From positions 1 through 62,500 of the forward strand of contig MIEI01000022.1 in NCBI GenBank assembly GCA_002095305.1: 62,500 nucleotides of DNA. The letters are read 5' to 3'. This DNA is from Pantoea brenneri (lineage in GTDB: Bacteria; Pseudomonadota; Gammaproteobacteria; Enterobacterales; Enterobacteriaceae). Positions 1 to 8,453 of the stretch are shown piece after piece. A model generated the notes under the pieces. That model did no database searches and was not told the DNA's origin. It saw nothing but the letters and a program-made list of their open reading frames with translations. Position 1 is the stretch's first letter. The number at the start of each line of letters is the position of its first letter. Made by a program: the position numbers and the translations under genes.

Positions 1-128
1 TCTGCTGGCCCCTTAACGGAAGGTTGATCACCACTGTGAGATAAGGCGATCTTTGCAGCCGTTTCCTGAGCAGAGACGGCGGAGGCGGTCAGTGCCAGTG
101 CCAGCGCAACAAGGGTAAGTTTCTTCAT
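1..128 (-). CDS. exported cupin-like protein, N-terminal part only
   Basis: Only the first 42 codons lie in the window. The start at 128 has a good ribosome site (AAGGAG) and opens a Sec signal peptide (MKKLTLVALALALTASAVSA, cleavage near residue 20). The first mature residues, SGDQPSVKGPA, resemble the opening [14 protein letters not shown] of the complete cupin at 9290-9694, so I infer an exported paralogue of that protein. It lies 48 bases after the xdhC-like gene on the same strand and probably ends that operon. Family assignment rests on about ten residues and is tentative; the signal peptide is clear. Confidence 0.55.
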   Translation of the reverse strand, partial: MKKLTLVALALALTASAVSAQETAAKIALSHSGDQPSVKGPA

Positions 129-176
129 AGGGCTCCTTACGAGTTGAGGGACAGAGGTTGATGATAATGACAATGA

Positions 177-1199
177 CTAAATGATCTGCCGCGGGTCGTC
201 GGCGTTAAGCGATGCCGGGCAGAACGCCTGCCCGGCTGCTGCGCCATTTTTGTAACGAACCACATCGGCCATGATCGACAGGGCAATTTCGGCTGTCGTT
301 TTACTGCCAATTTCCAGCCCCACCGGCGCGTGGATACGGTCAAGCTGTTCGGAACTCATCTCTGCCAGCCGTGCCAGCCGCGCTTTACGATTAACGCTGT
401 TGCGCTGAGATCCCATCACGCCGATGTAGAAGGCTGGCAGGTTAACGGCTTCCATCATGGTGAGATCGTCGATGCGCGGATCGTGAGTTAATGACAGAAT
501 GGCGGTGCCGGGATGACAGCCTTCGCGTTCCAGCCAGGCCGCCGGAAACTGATTAATCCATTCCACCCCGTCATTCACCTCCGCCGCCAGGCTGTTCATC
601 ACCTCATCCCGATGCTCACAAACAAAGGTTTCAAAGCCCAGCGCCACAGCAAAATTAGCGCAGTAAACCGCCACGCTGGAAAGACCGGCAATGATCACCC
701 GCGCAGGCGCGCACAGGGTCAGTTCGATCTGCTGGAGGTCAAGCGTCACCCGGGTGCGCCGGGTATACGGGGCGGGTTCAAGTGAATGGCACGCGGCAGG
801 CAGCGTCACTTTTTTGGTCAGCGCACTGGCGCTGTTCAGTGCTTCGATCATCTTCGACAGATAAGCGAGGGTCTCGCTTCCCGGCTGGCATTTTTCAACC
901 AGAATATCCAGCACGCCTCCGCAGGGCAGCGCCCTGTCGGGGGCATAGCCGCCTTCGCCATACCGCACCCGCTGGCTCGCCGCAGAAAAATCCCCGTCAC
1001 GGATGCGGGCAATGAAGTTTTCTTCAATGCAGCCGCCCGACAGCGATCCGCAATAACGGCCATCTGTGGCAATCACCATCATTGCGCCCGGCGGACGAGG
1101 CGATGAACCGTAGGTGCGCAACACGGTGCACAGCCAGATCGGTGAGGTTTCGGCCCAGCGCCGGGCCGTCTGCAGTATCTGAAGATCAGGGCTACGCAT
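177..1199 (-). CDS. XdhC/CoxI family molybdenum-hydroxylase maturation protein
   Basis: 340 residues with the two-domain XdhC layout. The N-terminal XdhC_CoxI domain carries GSLSGGCIEE (51-60) and PCGG (92-95). The C-terminal Rossmann-type domain starts near 168 and has HDPRIDD (239-245) and YIGVMGSQRN. XdhC proteins bind the molybdenum cofactor and help sulfurate and insert it into xanthine-dehydrogenase-family enzymes in the cytoplasm, which fits the molybdopterin subunit encoded upstream (3953-6190). An oddity: the dinucleotide-binding loop reads AGLSSVAVY (171-179) rather than the usual G-x-G-H-V type. The gene overlaps the exporter before it by 8 bases, implying translational coupling. 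Confidence 0.88.
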   Translation of the reverse strand: MRSPDLQILQTARRWAETSPIWLCTVLRTYGSSPRPPGAMMVIATDGRYCGSLSGGCIEENFIARIRDGDFSAASQRVRYGEGGYAPDRALPCGGVLDILVEKCQPGSETLAYLSKMIEALNSASALTKKVTLPAACHSLEPAPYTRRTRVTLDLQQIELTLCAPARVIIAGLSSVAVYCANFAVALGFETFVCEHRDEVMNSLAAEVNDGVEWINQFPAAWLEREGCHPGTAILSLTHDPRIDDLTMMEAVNLPAFYIGVMGSQRNSVNRKARLARLAEMSSEQLDRIHAPVGLEIGSKTTAEIALSIMADVVRYKNGAAAGQAFCPASLNADDPRQII

Positions 1200-2409
1200 G
1201 TTGCTCCTGCGCCTGACTCACCAGGCCATAGCGGGCGGCCAGTAGCGCAAACAGTGCCGAACAGAGCAGAACCACCACGCCAAAGGCAAACGGACTCCAC
1301 CAGCCGGCAGCGTCGAACAGCTCGCCTCCGACGCTGGCGCCCAGCGTAATGGCCATCTGAATCACAGCCACCATTAAGCCGCCGCCCGCTTCAGCCTCTT
1401 CCGGCAGCGCCCGGCTGAGCCACAATCCCCAGGCGACAGGCGCAGGCGTGGCAATCAGTCCCCACAGCGCCAGCAGCAGACCGGTGCCCCATAGTGAGCC
1501 GCCTTCAACAATCAGCAGCCCGCCGATCAGCGCCATCGCTAGCGGGATCAGCACCAGCCAGATAAACAACCGATGTGCCAGTAACCGGCCAATCAGCCAG
1601 GTCCCGACCAGACCGGCAGCACCCAGCAGCAGCAGGATAAAAGAGAGGGCGTCGACGCTGGCACCGGTTACCGATTCCATGAAGGGACGAAGATAGGTAA
1701 AGATGCTGAACTGGCCCATAAACAGGAACATAATCCCGGTCATCCCCAGTGCCACATGCGGATGTTTCAGTAACCGCAGCGGCGAGGCGCTATTTTTAGT
1801 CGCGGAGCCGGAGAGTGAAGGAATGCTGCGCCATTGCCAGATGAACGCCAGGATAGCGAGCGGAACCACCATAAAGAAGACCCCGCGCCAGCCAATATAC
1901 TGGCCGAGAAAACTGCCGAGCGGTGCCGCAACCGTGGCCGCCAGCGCATTACCGCCGTTGATCAGCGCCAGCCCTTTTGCCACCGCGTGACGTGGCACCA
2001 GCCGCATCACCGTGGCGGTAGACATTGACCAGAATCCGCCGATGGCAATGCCCAGCAGCGCGCGTCCCAGCATAAACATGATGCCGTTAACCACAAACGT
2101 CACCACCAGACCGGAGAGGGTCAGCAGCAGCGTAAAGGTCACCAGCACCTTTTTACGATCCAGCTGCCCGGTGAGTGGCGTGTTGAGCAGGCTGGTGAGC
2201 ACCGCAAAGAAACCGCTGATCGAGATCGCCTGTCCCGCCTGCCCCTGACTGATGCTGAGATCGCTGGCGATCGGGGTCAGCAGGCTGACCGGCATAAATT
2301 CTGAGGCGATCAAAACCACCACGCCCAGCGCCATTGAGAACACCGCGCCCCAGGCAGCATGATGTGACTGCGCACCCGGCGCATTAAGGTTTACTGAAGA
2401 CATTTTCAT
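1192..2409 (-). CDS. MFS exporter, NepI-like
   Basis: 405-residue, 12-helix major facilitator. Stretches such as SEFMPVSLLTPIASDLSISQ and the region around GGFWSMSTATVMRLVP follow E. coli NepI (purine ribonucleoside efflux), a DHA1-type drug:H+ antiporter relative. It sits in the inner membrane and probably exports a substrate or product of the periplasmic oxidoreductase in the same operon; the true cargo cannot be read from sequence. It is separated from the cytochrome gene by 178 bases holding a hexanucleotide repeat and a copy of the 19-bp LysR-site motif, so it may have its own promoter. Confidence 0.85.
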   Translation of the reverse strand: MKMSSVNLNAPGAQSHHAAWGAVFSMALGVVVLIASEFMPVSLLTPIASDLSISQGQAGQAISISGFFAVLTSLLNTPLTGQLDRKKVLVTFTLLLTLSGLVVTFVVNGIMFMLGRALLGIAIGGFWSMSTATVMRLVPRHAVAKGLALINGGNALAATVAAPLGSFLGQYIGWRGVFFMVVPLAILAFIWQWRSIPSLSGSATKNSASPLRLLKHPHVALGMTGIMFLFMGQFSIFTYLRPFMESVTGASVDALSFILLLLGAAGLVGTWLIGRLLAHRLFIWLVLIPLAMALIGGLLIVEGGSLWGTGLLLALWGLIATPAPVAWGLWLSRALPEEAEAGGGLMVAVIQMAITLGASVGGELFDAAGWWSPFAFGVVVLLCSALFALLAARYGLVSQAQEQHA

Positions 2410-2483
2410 TCCTGCTAATCAGACAATGCCGCGATCTTATCCCGGAAGGAATAGTTTAATTAATAGCGGTAAACGGGATGAAA

Positions 2484-2502
2484 TTGTGAGTTAAATTCAT
2501 CA
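2484..2502. promoter_or_regulatory. candidate LysR operator, copy A (upstream of exporter)
   Basis: TTGTGAGTTAAATTCATCA. It matches the copy at 6824-6842 (read on the minus strand) in 17 of 19 positions and the copy at 6983-7001 in 16 of 19. It lies 75 bases upstream of the exporter start. Recurrence only at promoters of this locus suggests a shared regulator, most simply the LysR protein at 7018-7902 (inference). Confidence 0.55.
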
Positions 2503-2550
2503 ATACGCCGACCAGGCGATCGCGGTTGCCCGATCGGTAACAGCAACCCG

Positions 2551-2580
2551 GCAACCGCAACCGCAACCGCAACCGCAACC
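2551..2580. repeat. hexanucleotide tandem repeat, (GCAACC) x5
   Basis: Five exact copies of GCAACC in a row, located 7 bases beyond the cytochrome c stop codon and 141 bases upstream of the exporter start, in the transcribed direction between the two. Further GCAACC/GGTTGC units nearby (2524-2529, 2543-2548) allow alternative hairpins. Such tracts are prone to slipped-strand copy-number change. Confidence 0.9.
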
Positions 2581-2587
2581 TGCCGGC

Positions 2588-3928
2588 TTAGCGCATCTGT
2601 AAAATAATCACCTCGCTGCTGGCGGGATCGGTTTTCTCACGCATCGCCTTCACCGCCCCGGCGTCCGTTTTTTCACCCTGATTGCCCCACGCACTGCGAA
2701 TGAAATTCAGCACATCCGCAGTCTGCCGATCGCTGAGCTGTTTACGATAAGGCGGCATCCGGTAGGCATCCGGTATCCCCTGCGACACTACCCGCGCCGA
2801 ACCGTTGAGCACCACGTTAATCGCCGAAGCGGGATCGACCTGCAGTGAGGTCGCGCCCGCCAGTGGCGGGATCCACGGTGCCTGGCCGCGACCATCCGCT
2901 CCGTGGCAACTGCTGCAACGCGCGGTGTAGATCTGGCTGCCGGGATGATCGCTGAGCTGTGGCTGGCTGGTCTGTGTCGGGTATTGCCAGCGCGGGCCGG
3001 CGTTGTTACTGCCTGGCGGCAGAGACTTGAGATAGTGCGCAATCGCCCGCAGGTCGCTATCGTGCATAAACTGGGTTGAGTTGTTGAATGCGTCGGTCAT
3101 CGAACCGAAGACCACGCCATGCTGATTGCGGCCGGTCTTCAGGAAGGTCACCACATCTTCTTCGCTCCAGCGACTGAATCCGCTGTTGGCATCATTGCGC
3201 AGGCTGGGCGCATACCAGCCATCCAGTAAGGCACCGGCAAGATAGTCCGGGCTGCTGGCATCCAGCGCTTTTTCATTAAACGCCAGCCCGCGCGGGGTGT
3301 GGCAACTGCCGCAGTGGCCCGGCCCCTCTACCAGATAAGCGCCGCGATTCCAGGCCGCATTCTGCTCATCGTTCTCCCGCCATGGCTCACCCGCCGCGAA
3401 AGCCGCGCGCCATAACGCCAGCGGCCAGCGCATATTGAGTGGCCAGGGAATCTCGGACGGCGTATTGGATCGGGACGCGGGCTTTACTCCGTGCATCATG
3501 AAGGCATAGAGCGCAGCAATATCCTGATCGGAGAGTTTCTGATAGGAGGGAAACGGCATGGCCGGATAGAGACGATGGCCGTCGCGCGCCACGCCGTGAC
3601 GCACCGCACGATCAAAATCGGCCAGCGAATAGCGTCCGATGCCGCTGTCATCGTCTGGCGTAATGTTGGTGGTATAGATTTTGCCGACCGGCGTGGCCAT
3701 CGCCAGACCGCCGCTGAACGGGGCGCTGCCTGCCGTACTGTGACAGGCAACACAGTCGCTGAGCCGGGCGACATATTCACCGCGCTGGATCAGGTCGGCC
3801 GATGATGCTGATGCCGCTGAACTGACGCGGTCAAACGGCGAATCCGGAGTGTTAAACAGCCAGAGGGCAGCCGCGCCGGCGACCACCACGGCCGCCAGCA
3901 GTGTCAGGCTGAGCTTTTTATGTTTCAT
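2588..3928 (-). CDS. tri-heme cytochrome c subunit of a periplasmic dehydrogenase
   Basis: 446 residues with an uncleaved or signal-anchor N-terminal helix (about 7-25) and three CXXCH heme sites: CVACH (59-63), CGSCH (206-210), CSSCH (338-342). This three-heme arrangement is that of the cytochrome subunits of membrane-bound alcohol and aldehyde dehydrogenases, which pass electrons to ubiquinone at the periplasmic face. Its neighbours are the 2Fe-2S and molybdopterin subunits, so the three should form an AldFGH/IorAB-cytochrome type complex. Ribosome site AAGGGA lies before the ATG; 24 bases separate it from the large subunit stop. Confidence 0.88.
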   Translation of the reverse strand: MKHKKLSLTLLAAVVVAGAAALWLFNTPDSPFDRVSSAASASSADLIQRGEYVARLSDCVACHSTAGSAPFSGGLAMATPVGKIYTTNITPDDDSGIGRYSLADFDRAVRHGVARDGHRLYPAMPFPSYQKLSDQDIAALYAFMMHGVKPASRSNTPSEIPWPLNMRWPLALWRAAFAAGEPWRENDEQNAAWNRGAYLVEGPGHCGSCHTPRGLAFNEKALDASSPDYLAGALLDGWYAPSLRNDANSGFSRWSEEDVVTFLKTGRNQHGVVFGSMTDAFNNSTQFMHDSDLRAIAHYLKSLPPGSNNAGPRWQYPTQTSQPQLSDHPGSQIYTARCSSCHGADGRGQAPWIPPLAGATSLQVDPASAINVVLNGSARVVSQGIPDAYRMPPYRKQLSDRQTADVLNFIRSAWGNQGEKTDAGAVKAMREKTDPASSEVIILQMR

Positions 3929-3952
3929 AATGCATTCCCTTTACGATGTAGC

Positions 3953-6190
3953 TCAGCTGAAGGTAATCCGGGACAGCGGCATGCTACGCACCCGCTCACC
4001 GGTCAGACGTGAGACCGCATTGGCGACGGCAGGCGGAACCGCCGGCAGCGGCGGCTCACCGATTCCGCCCATTTTTGCCCCGCTCTCGACAATGCGGACC
4101 TGCACCTTCGCCATACGCGACGGAGGCAAAATCGGGTACATATCAAAGTTACGCGCCACCGGTTGCCCGTGCTGATAAACGCTCTCTTCGATCAGCACCT
4201 GAGAGAGCCCGAGCGCCACGGCCCCGTTGACCTGCGCCTCGACGATCGCCGGATTCACGATGCTACCCGGATCGATTGCTTGCCAAATCTGGTGCACTCT
4301 GACTTCACCGTTTTCGATAGAGACCTCGGCGATTGCGGCGGCCTCGGTTCCGAACGGTGACGCCATCGCCACGCCTCGCGCCCGACGGCTGCCGTCCGCG
4401 GCGGTATACGGGCCGGGTTGCCAGCCGCCGGAAAGATCGGCCACCGTCTGCAACAGCGTGGTCAGACGCGGATTGCCCTGCAGCAGATGCAGCCTGAGCG
4501 CCATCGGATCGAGCCTGCCCCGCTCGGCAATTTCATCGAGGAAGCATTCATAGAAAAAGTCATTCATCGAATTGCCGACCGATCGCCAGTAACCCAGCCG
4601 CACCGGGCCTTTATGATAAATCTGCGCTATACGAACGTGCGGAATGGCGTAGGCTTTGCCCGATAACCCTTCCACCGCGGTAGGATCCAGCGTGTCGCCG
4701 TGCTGACCGGCCAGCCCCTCGGTCGGCCCTTCACAGATGCTGACCGCCTCCAGCGCCAGCGGGTAGCCGTCGGCATCCAGTCCGGCACGAAACCGCACGG
4801 CGGCCATCGGGCGATGGGTATCGCGCAGGAACTCCTCTTCACGACTCCAGATCAGTTTGACTGGCCGCCCAACCGCCCTGGCCAGCTGGACGGCTTGTGG
4901 CCAGACCATCGCGGACTCATAGAGGAAGTGACGGCCAAAAAATCCGCCCAGCAGCGGGGAATGGATAATGATCTTATCCGGGCTGAGGCCGGTACGCTTA
5001 GCCACGTCGGCCTGGAACATTTCCGGTGCCTGATTGGGGATCCACAACTCCAGCGAGCCGTCGGAATTAAAACGTGCCAGCGCGGACGGCGGCTCAAGCT
5101 GGGCGTGGTTAAGATACTGGCTCTGGTAGTGGACGCTAAAGGTGCTCTTCGCCTCAGCCAGTCCGTGCTGAAGGTCGCCACGAACCTCAGCGTTTTCCCC
5201 GTCGCCAGGCTGCTGCGCCAGCACGGCGGCGAACGCATCAGAGGAGAAGTCAGCGGGCATATAGCTGCCGTCTGGCTTCTCTGGCTCCAGCCACTCAACC
5301 TGCAGCGTTTCAACCGCACGTTTCGCCTGCCACCAGCGTTCGGCCACCACCGCGACGGCGCCAGGCAGTTGATGAACCGAATGCACGCCTTTCATCGCGC
5401 TGACCTGTGCGGCATTGCGCAGCGTACCCACCGTCAGACCGAGTCGCGGCGCGTGCTGTACGGCCGCGTGCAGCATGTTATCCACCCGGCAGTCGATGGT
5501 GTAAATCGCCTTGCCGGTCGATTTTTCATGCATATCCAGTCGCTGAACCGGCTTACCAATCCAGCGAAAGTGAGCGGGATCTTTCAGGCTGACCGAATAG
5601 ACTGAGGGTACCGGCAGCTCACGCGCCCGCGCAGCCAGTTCGCCATAGCGTAATGAGCGCCCTGATTCGCCATGGATCACCCGTCCCGGCTCAGTGTGCA
5701 GGCTGGTAACCGGCACCGCCAGTTCAGCGGCAGCGGCCTCGATCAGCATCTGTCGTGCCAGCGCGCCGAGCCGTCGCATGGTGGTATAGCTGGTCCGCAC
5801 CGACTGGCTTCCGCCGGTGATGCGCATCCCGTTATCCATTACCTGATATTGCGAACCAGGCGGCGCGTTCTCCACCATGAAGGATGCCGGATCGGCGTCC
5901 AGTTCTTCACCGACAATCTGCGCCATGGCGGTGAAAATCCCCTGCCCGCCTTCAATAAAGGGCGACAGAAATTTCACTGAGCTGTCCGCGCGTATTTCCA
6001 GAAAGGCTGGCACCCGGGTACCGGCTGGCATTGCGGCCGCGGTGGACTGTGCGCGGCTCTGTCCGACCGGCAACCCGACGCCCAGCACCAGCGCGCCCGC
6101 CAGACCGCTGCCCGAAATCAGAAAACGACGCCGGGAGAGATTGACCGGCTGTTCGCCAAACGTCCTGGTATCAGGCGTGCGGCGGCTCAT
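3953..6190 (-). CDS. molybdopterin-binding large subunit (isoquinoline 1-oxidoreductase beta / aldehyde dehydrogenase type)
   Basis: 745 residues. A twin-arginine signal (SRRRFLI, residues 19-25, followed by a hydrophobic stretch and an alanine-rich end) directs folded export to the periplasm. The body is of the xanthine-dehydrogenase molybdopterin family, with GGFFGRHF and the late GMGGIGEPPLP-like region (KMGGIGEPPLPAVPPAVANA) typical of IorB/AldH subunits. It carries the molybdenum site that hydroxylates an aldehyde or N-heterocycle. The start overlaps the stop of the 2Fe-2S gene (ATGA), so the two subunits are translationally coupled. Substrate is unknown. Confidence 0.92.
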   Translation of the reverse strand: MSRRTPDTRTFGEQPVNLSRRRFLISGSGLAGALVLGVGLPVGQSRAQSTAAAMPAGTRVPAFLEIRADSSVKFLSPFIEGGQGIFTAMAQIVGEELDADPASFMVENAPPGSQYQVMDNGMRITGGSQSVRTSYTTMRRLGALARQMLIEAAAAELAVPVTSLHTEPGRVIHGESGRSLRYGELAARARELPVPSVYSVSLKDPAHFRWIGKPVQRLDMHEKSTGKAIYTIDCRVDNMLHAAVQHAPRLGLTVGTLRNAAQVSAMKGVHSVHQLPGAVAVVAERWWQAKRAVETLQVEWLEPEKPDGSYMPADFSSDAFAAVLAQQPGDGENAEVRGDLQHGLAEAKSTFSVHYQSQYLNHAQLEPPSALARFNSDGSLELWIPNQAPEMFQADVAKRTGLSPDKIIIHSPLLGGFFGRHFLYESAMVWPQAVQLARAVGRPVKLIWSREEEFLRDTHRPMAAVRFRAGLDADGYPLALEAVSICEGPTEGLAGQHGDTLDPTAVEGLSGKAYAIPHVRIAQIYHKGPVRLGYWRSVGNSMNDFFYECFLDEIAERGRLDPMALRLHLLQGNPRLTTLLQTVADLSGGWQPGPYTAADGSRRARGVAMASPFGTEAAAIAEVSIENGEVRVHQIWQAIDPGSIVNPAIVEAQVNGAVALGLSQVLIEESVYQHGQPVARNFDMYPILPPSRMAKVQVRIVESGAKMGGIGEPPLPAVPPAVANAVSRLTGERVRSMPLSRITFS

Positions 6191-6645
6191 GCTTTCTCTC
6201 CTTCACCGGCCAGTCGATGGACGGCAGCATTGATCGCGTTATAAGTGCCGCAGCGGCACAGGTTGATCATCGCTGCAGCAATCTGCTCATCCGTTGGCTG
6301 GCGGGTCTGTTTTAACAGTGCCGTTGCCGCCATCACCTGCCCCGACTGGCAGTAGCCGCACTGGGGGACCTGAAGATTGACCCAGGCGTCCACCACCCGC
6401 CGGCCCACTTCATCGTCTTCAATGGCTTCAATGGTGGTGATCTGTTTACCGGCGACCTTCTCTACCGGCGTCACGCAGGATCGGACGATCTGGCCATCAA
6501 CCAATACCGAACAGGCGCCGCATTGCGCCAGGCCGCAGCCATATTTGGTGCCGGTCATCCCCAAATCGTCACGAATCACCCACAACAGCGGCGTATCCGC
6601 CTCGGCATCGGTTTGATAGGTTTGATTATTAATGTGCAGTTCCAT
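6187..6645 (-). CDS. 2Fe-2S small subunit of the molybdenum hydroxylase (IorA-like)
   Basis: With the start at 6645 the protein has 152 residues, the family norm, and opens MELHINNQ as these subunits usually do; an in-frame upstream codon at 6687 would add 14 atypical residues. Plant-type ferredoxin cluster ligands are C37, C42, C45 and C57; the second, helical cluster uses C96, C99, C130 and C132 (CGYCQSGQ and CRCGTY). It carries electrons from the molybdenum site to the cytochrome. It has no signal of its own and presumably is exported together with the Tat-signalled large subunit. First gene of the operon. Confidence 0.93.
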   Translation of the reverse strand: MELHINNQTYQTDAEADTPLLWVIRDDLGMTGTKYGCGLAQCGACSVLVDGQIVRSCVTPVEKVAGKQITTIEAIEDDEVGRRVVDAWVNLQVPQCGYCQSGQVMAATALLKQTRQPTDEQIAAAMINLCRCGTYNAINAAVHRLAGEGEKA

Positions 6646-6823
6646 AGGTTTTCCGCTCCAGAGGGGGTGACATTGCCCGGAAGTCAATTAATCGCTTAGG
6701 CGCATTTTGCTCAACGCGCAACAAAAGACGGCAGCAGAGAAAGTGGATGAATAACATGATTAAACGGGCAGATTATCCTGACAAAAATTAAGCGCATGAT
6801 TAATAGCGCTGGTCTGAATGCCC

Positions 6824-6842
6824 TGATGAATTCAATTCACAA
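6824..6842. promoter_or_regulatory. candidate LysR operator, copy B (upstream of 2Fe-2S subunit)
   Basis: On the minus strand it reads TTGTGAATTGAATTCATCA, 17/19 identical to copy A at 2484. It lies 180 bases upstream of the chosen operon start. Confidence 0.55.
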
Positions 6843-6982
6843 ATAGCGCGGCCTGGTGGCGCTTATTCCCGCGCTCTGCCGACATAGGTATGGATAGCCC
6901 GCTGTTAATTCGCCATCGCTACCGTCGGGTTAATCATAAAGGCGATGGTGGTGGCTGATTAGATCGGATAATCTGCATCTGC

Positions 6983-7001
6983 TTGTGAATATAACTCACA
7001 A
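6983..7001. promoter_or_regulatory. candidate LysR operator, copy C (autoregulatory)
   Basis: TTGTGA-N7-TCACAA, the most symmetric copy; read on the minus strand it shares TTGTGAGTTA and ATTCA with copy A. It ends 16 bases before the lysR start, overlapping its likely ribosome-loading region, as expected of negative autoregulation. The 7-base spacer argues against a CRP site, which needs 6. Confidence 0.55.
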
Positions 7002-7017
7002 ATAAAGGACTGAACCG

Positions 7018-7902
7018 ATGAATGATATACAGGCATTTATTGCTGTTGCGCGCGAAAAGAGTTTTACCAAAGCGGCGGCGGGTCTGGGCGTCAGCCCGTC
7101 GGCTTTAAGCCACACCATCCGTAATCTGGAAGAGCGGGTCGGGGTTCGCCTGCTGGCACGCACCACGCGTAACGTCGCGCCTACCGAGGCCGGAGAACGC
7201 TTACTGAAATCTGTCGCCCCGCTATTTGAGCAGATCAATCATGAAATTGAGCGCATCGGTGAATTACGTAATACGCCAGCCGGCAATATTCGTATTACCT
7301 GTTCAGACGATGCCGCCGAAGGGTTATTACGTCCGATGCTGCCGGCGTTTCTGGAGAAATATCCCGATATCAGCGTAGAAATCTCGATTGATTATGGCTT
7401 CACTAATATCGTGTCAGAACGGTTTGATGCCGGTATCAGGCTGGGCGAATCGATCAGTAAAGATATGATCGCAGTTCGCATGGGGCCAGACTGGCGCCTT
7501 TCGGTCGTGGGGACGCCCGGCTATTTTAACACTCATCCATTACCGGTTATTCCACAGGATCTGGCCCAGCATCGTTGCATTAATATTCGCCATTCTCCTG
7601 CTGGCAGTGTTTATGCCTGGGAGTTTGAAAAAGCGGGACGCAAACTGAATATCCGGGTAAACGGACCGTTGCTTTCTAATAGCATCATACACGTGCTGAA
7701 TGGCGCGCTGGATGGCATTGGTCTGGCCTATGTGCCGGAAGCGATGGCCAAACCGCACATCGAAAACGGCACGCTGATTGAAGTGCTGGCTGACTGGAGC
7801 CCGACCTTTGAAGGTTTTCATCTCTACTATCCCAACCGCCGCCATACCTCCTCTGCCTTCGTGGCCTTTGTCGATGCGGTCAGATACCGCGGCAAAGCCT
7901 GA
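7018..7902 (+). CDS. LysR-family transcriptional regulator
   Basis: 294 residues. The N-terminal winged helix-turn-helix is clear (SFTKAAAGLGVSPSALSHTI, roughly 16-35), followed by an effector domain of the CrgA/DsdC-like type (about 90-290). AAGGA precedes the ATG. It is divergent from the molybdenum-hydroxylase operon and upstream of the tautomerase-dehydrogenase-cupin genes; either or both may be targets. The 19-bp repeats at 2484, 6824 and 6983 favour the former. LysR proteins normally sense a pathway metabolite; the inducer is unknown. Confidence 0.93.
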   Translation: MNDIQAFIAVAREKSFTKAAAGLGVSPSALSHTIRNLEERVGVRLLARTTRNVAPTEAGERLLKSVAPLFEQINHEIERIGELRNTPAGNIRITCSDDAAEGLLRPMLPAFLEKYPDISVEISIDYGFTNIVSERFDAGIRLGESISKDMIAVRMGPDWRLSVVGTPGYFNTHPLPVIPQDLAQHRCINIRHSPAGSVYAWEFEKAGRKLNIRVNGPLLSNSIIHVLNGALDGIGLAYVPEAMAKPHIENGTLIEVLADWSPTFEGFHLYYPNRRHTSSAFVAFVDAVRYRGKA

Positions 7903-8198
7903 GGTTGTTTCCGCAGAGTTGTTTCCGCAGATTAGTCGCCGCCCTGGCCGCCGGTTGTCATTCTCAATAGCGCTATCCAGCGCCGGCCGGACGGACTGCC
8001 TCAGCTGACCGGGGTGATTACGCCACCCCGCCACGCCGATAATACACCTGCCGCCCATGCCTTTGCCGTTATTCATGAATGGCACTCATAAGCTTATTTC
8101 CGACAGCGCGCTTCACAGCGCAGCGTTCTCAGCCCAGACTCTTTTACCGGAACAGGCGTCACTGTTCCCCTGTTTAACAAAACCATTAAGGATCAGCG

Positions 8199-8429
8199 AT
8201 GCCGCATTTAAGCCTGACGTTTAATTCGCAGGAAATGACGGACACAGAAATTGACGCCATGGCTGAAGATCTGTGTGCGGTACTGATACGTCATTTGAAT
8301 ATCGATGAGGCCGCGATCTCCCTGGCGCTCACCCGCGTCAGTGCGGCTAACTGGAAAGCAGAAGTTTACGATCCGATTATTTTGCCCAGCCTGGCGAGGC
8401 TCTATAAAAAACCAGGCTACTCACTCTGA
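8199..8429 (+). CDS. pptA: PptA-like 4-oxalocrotonate tautomerase family protein
   Basis: 76 residues opening MPHLSLTF, so Pro-1 is available as the catalytic base after Met removal. IRHLN, ISLAL and the C-terminal KKPGYS line up with E. coli PptA (YdcE), a tautomerase of unknown physiological substrate that interconverts enol and keto forms of 2-oxo acids such as phenylenolpyruvate. AAGGA ribosome site. First of three plus-strand genes, 24 bases before the dehydrogenase, likely an operon. Confidence 0.85.
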   Translation: MPHLSLTFNSQEMTDTEIDAMAEDLCAVLIRHLNIDEAAISLALTRVSAANWKAEVYDPIILPSLARLYKKPGYSL

Positions 8430-8453
8430 TTCTGATCACTATCCGGGACTAAG

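Larger units (their letters stand above)
6646..7017. promoter_or_regulatory. divergent promoter region between molybdenum-hydroxylase operon and lysR
   Basis: Non-coding stretch of about 370 bases containing two of the three 19-bp repeats. AT-rich patches near 6755-6800 could hold the operon promoter. I see no other gene in it. Confidence 0.7.

Noticed and set aside
2540..2585. CRISPR-like array
   Set aside because: It is a simple hexamer tract with no spacers between units.
4700..5605. 301-codon open frame on the plus strand inside the molybdopterin subunit gene
   Set aside because: Antisense shadow of a GC-rich gene; no domain pattern and no ribosome site, while the minus strand encodes a clear family member.
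6983..7001. CRP site reading of TTGTGA...TCACAA
   Set aside because: The spacer between TGTGA and TCACA is 7 bases; CRP requires 6. The repeat matches the other two local 19-bp motifs better.
7540..8085. 181-codon minus-strand frame across the lysR 3' end
   Set aside because: Composition-driven antisense frame over a well-supported LysR gene; product has no recognisable features.
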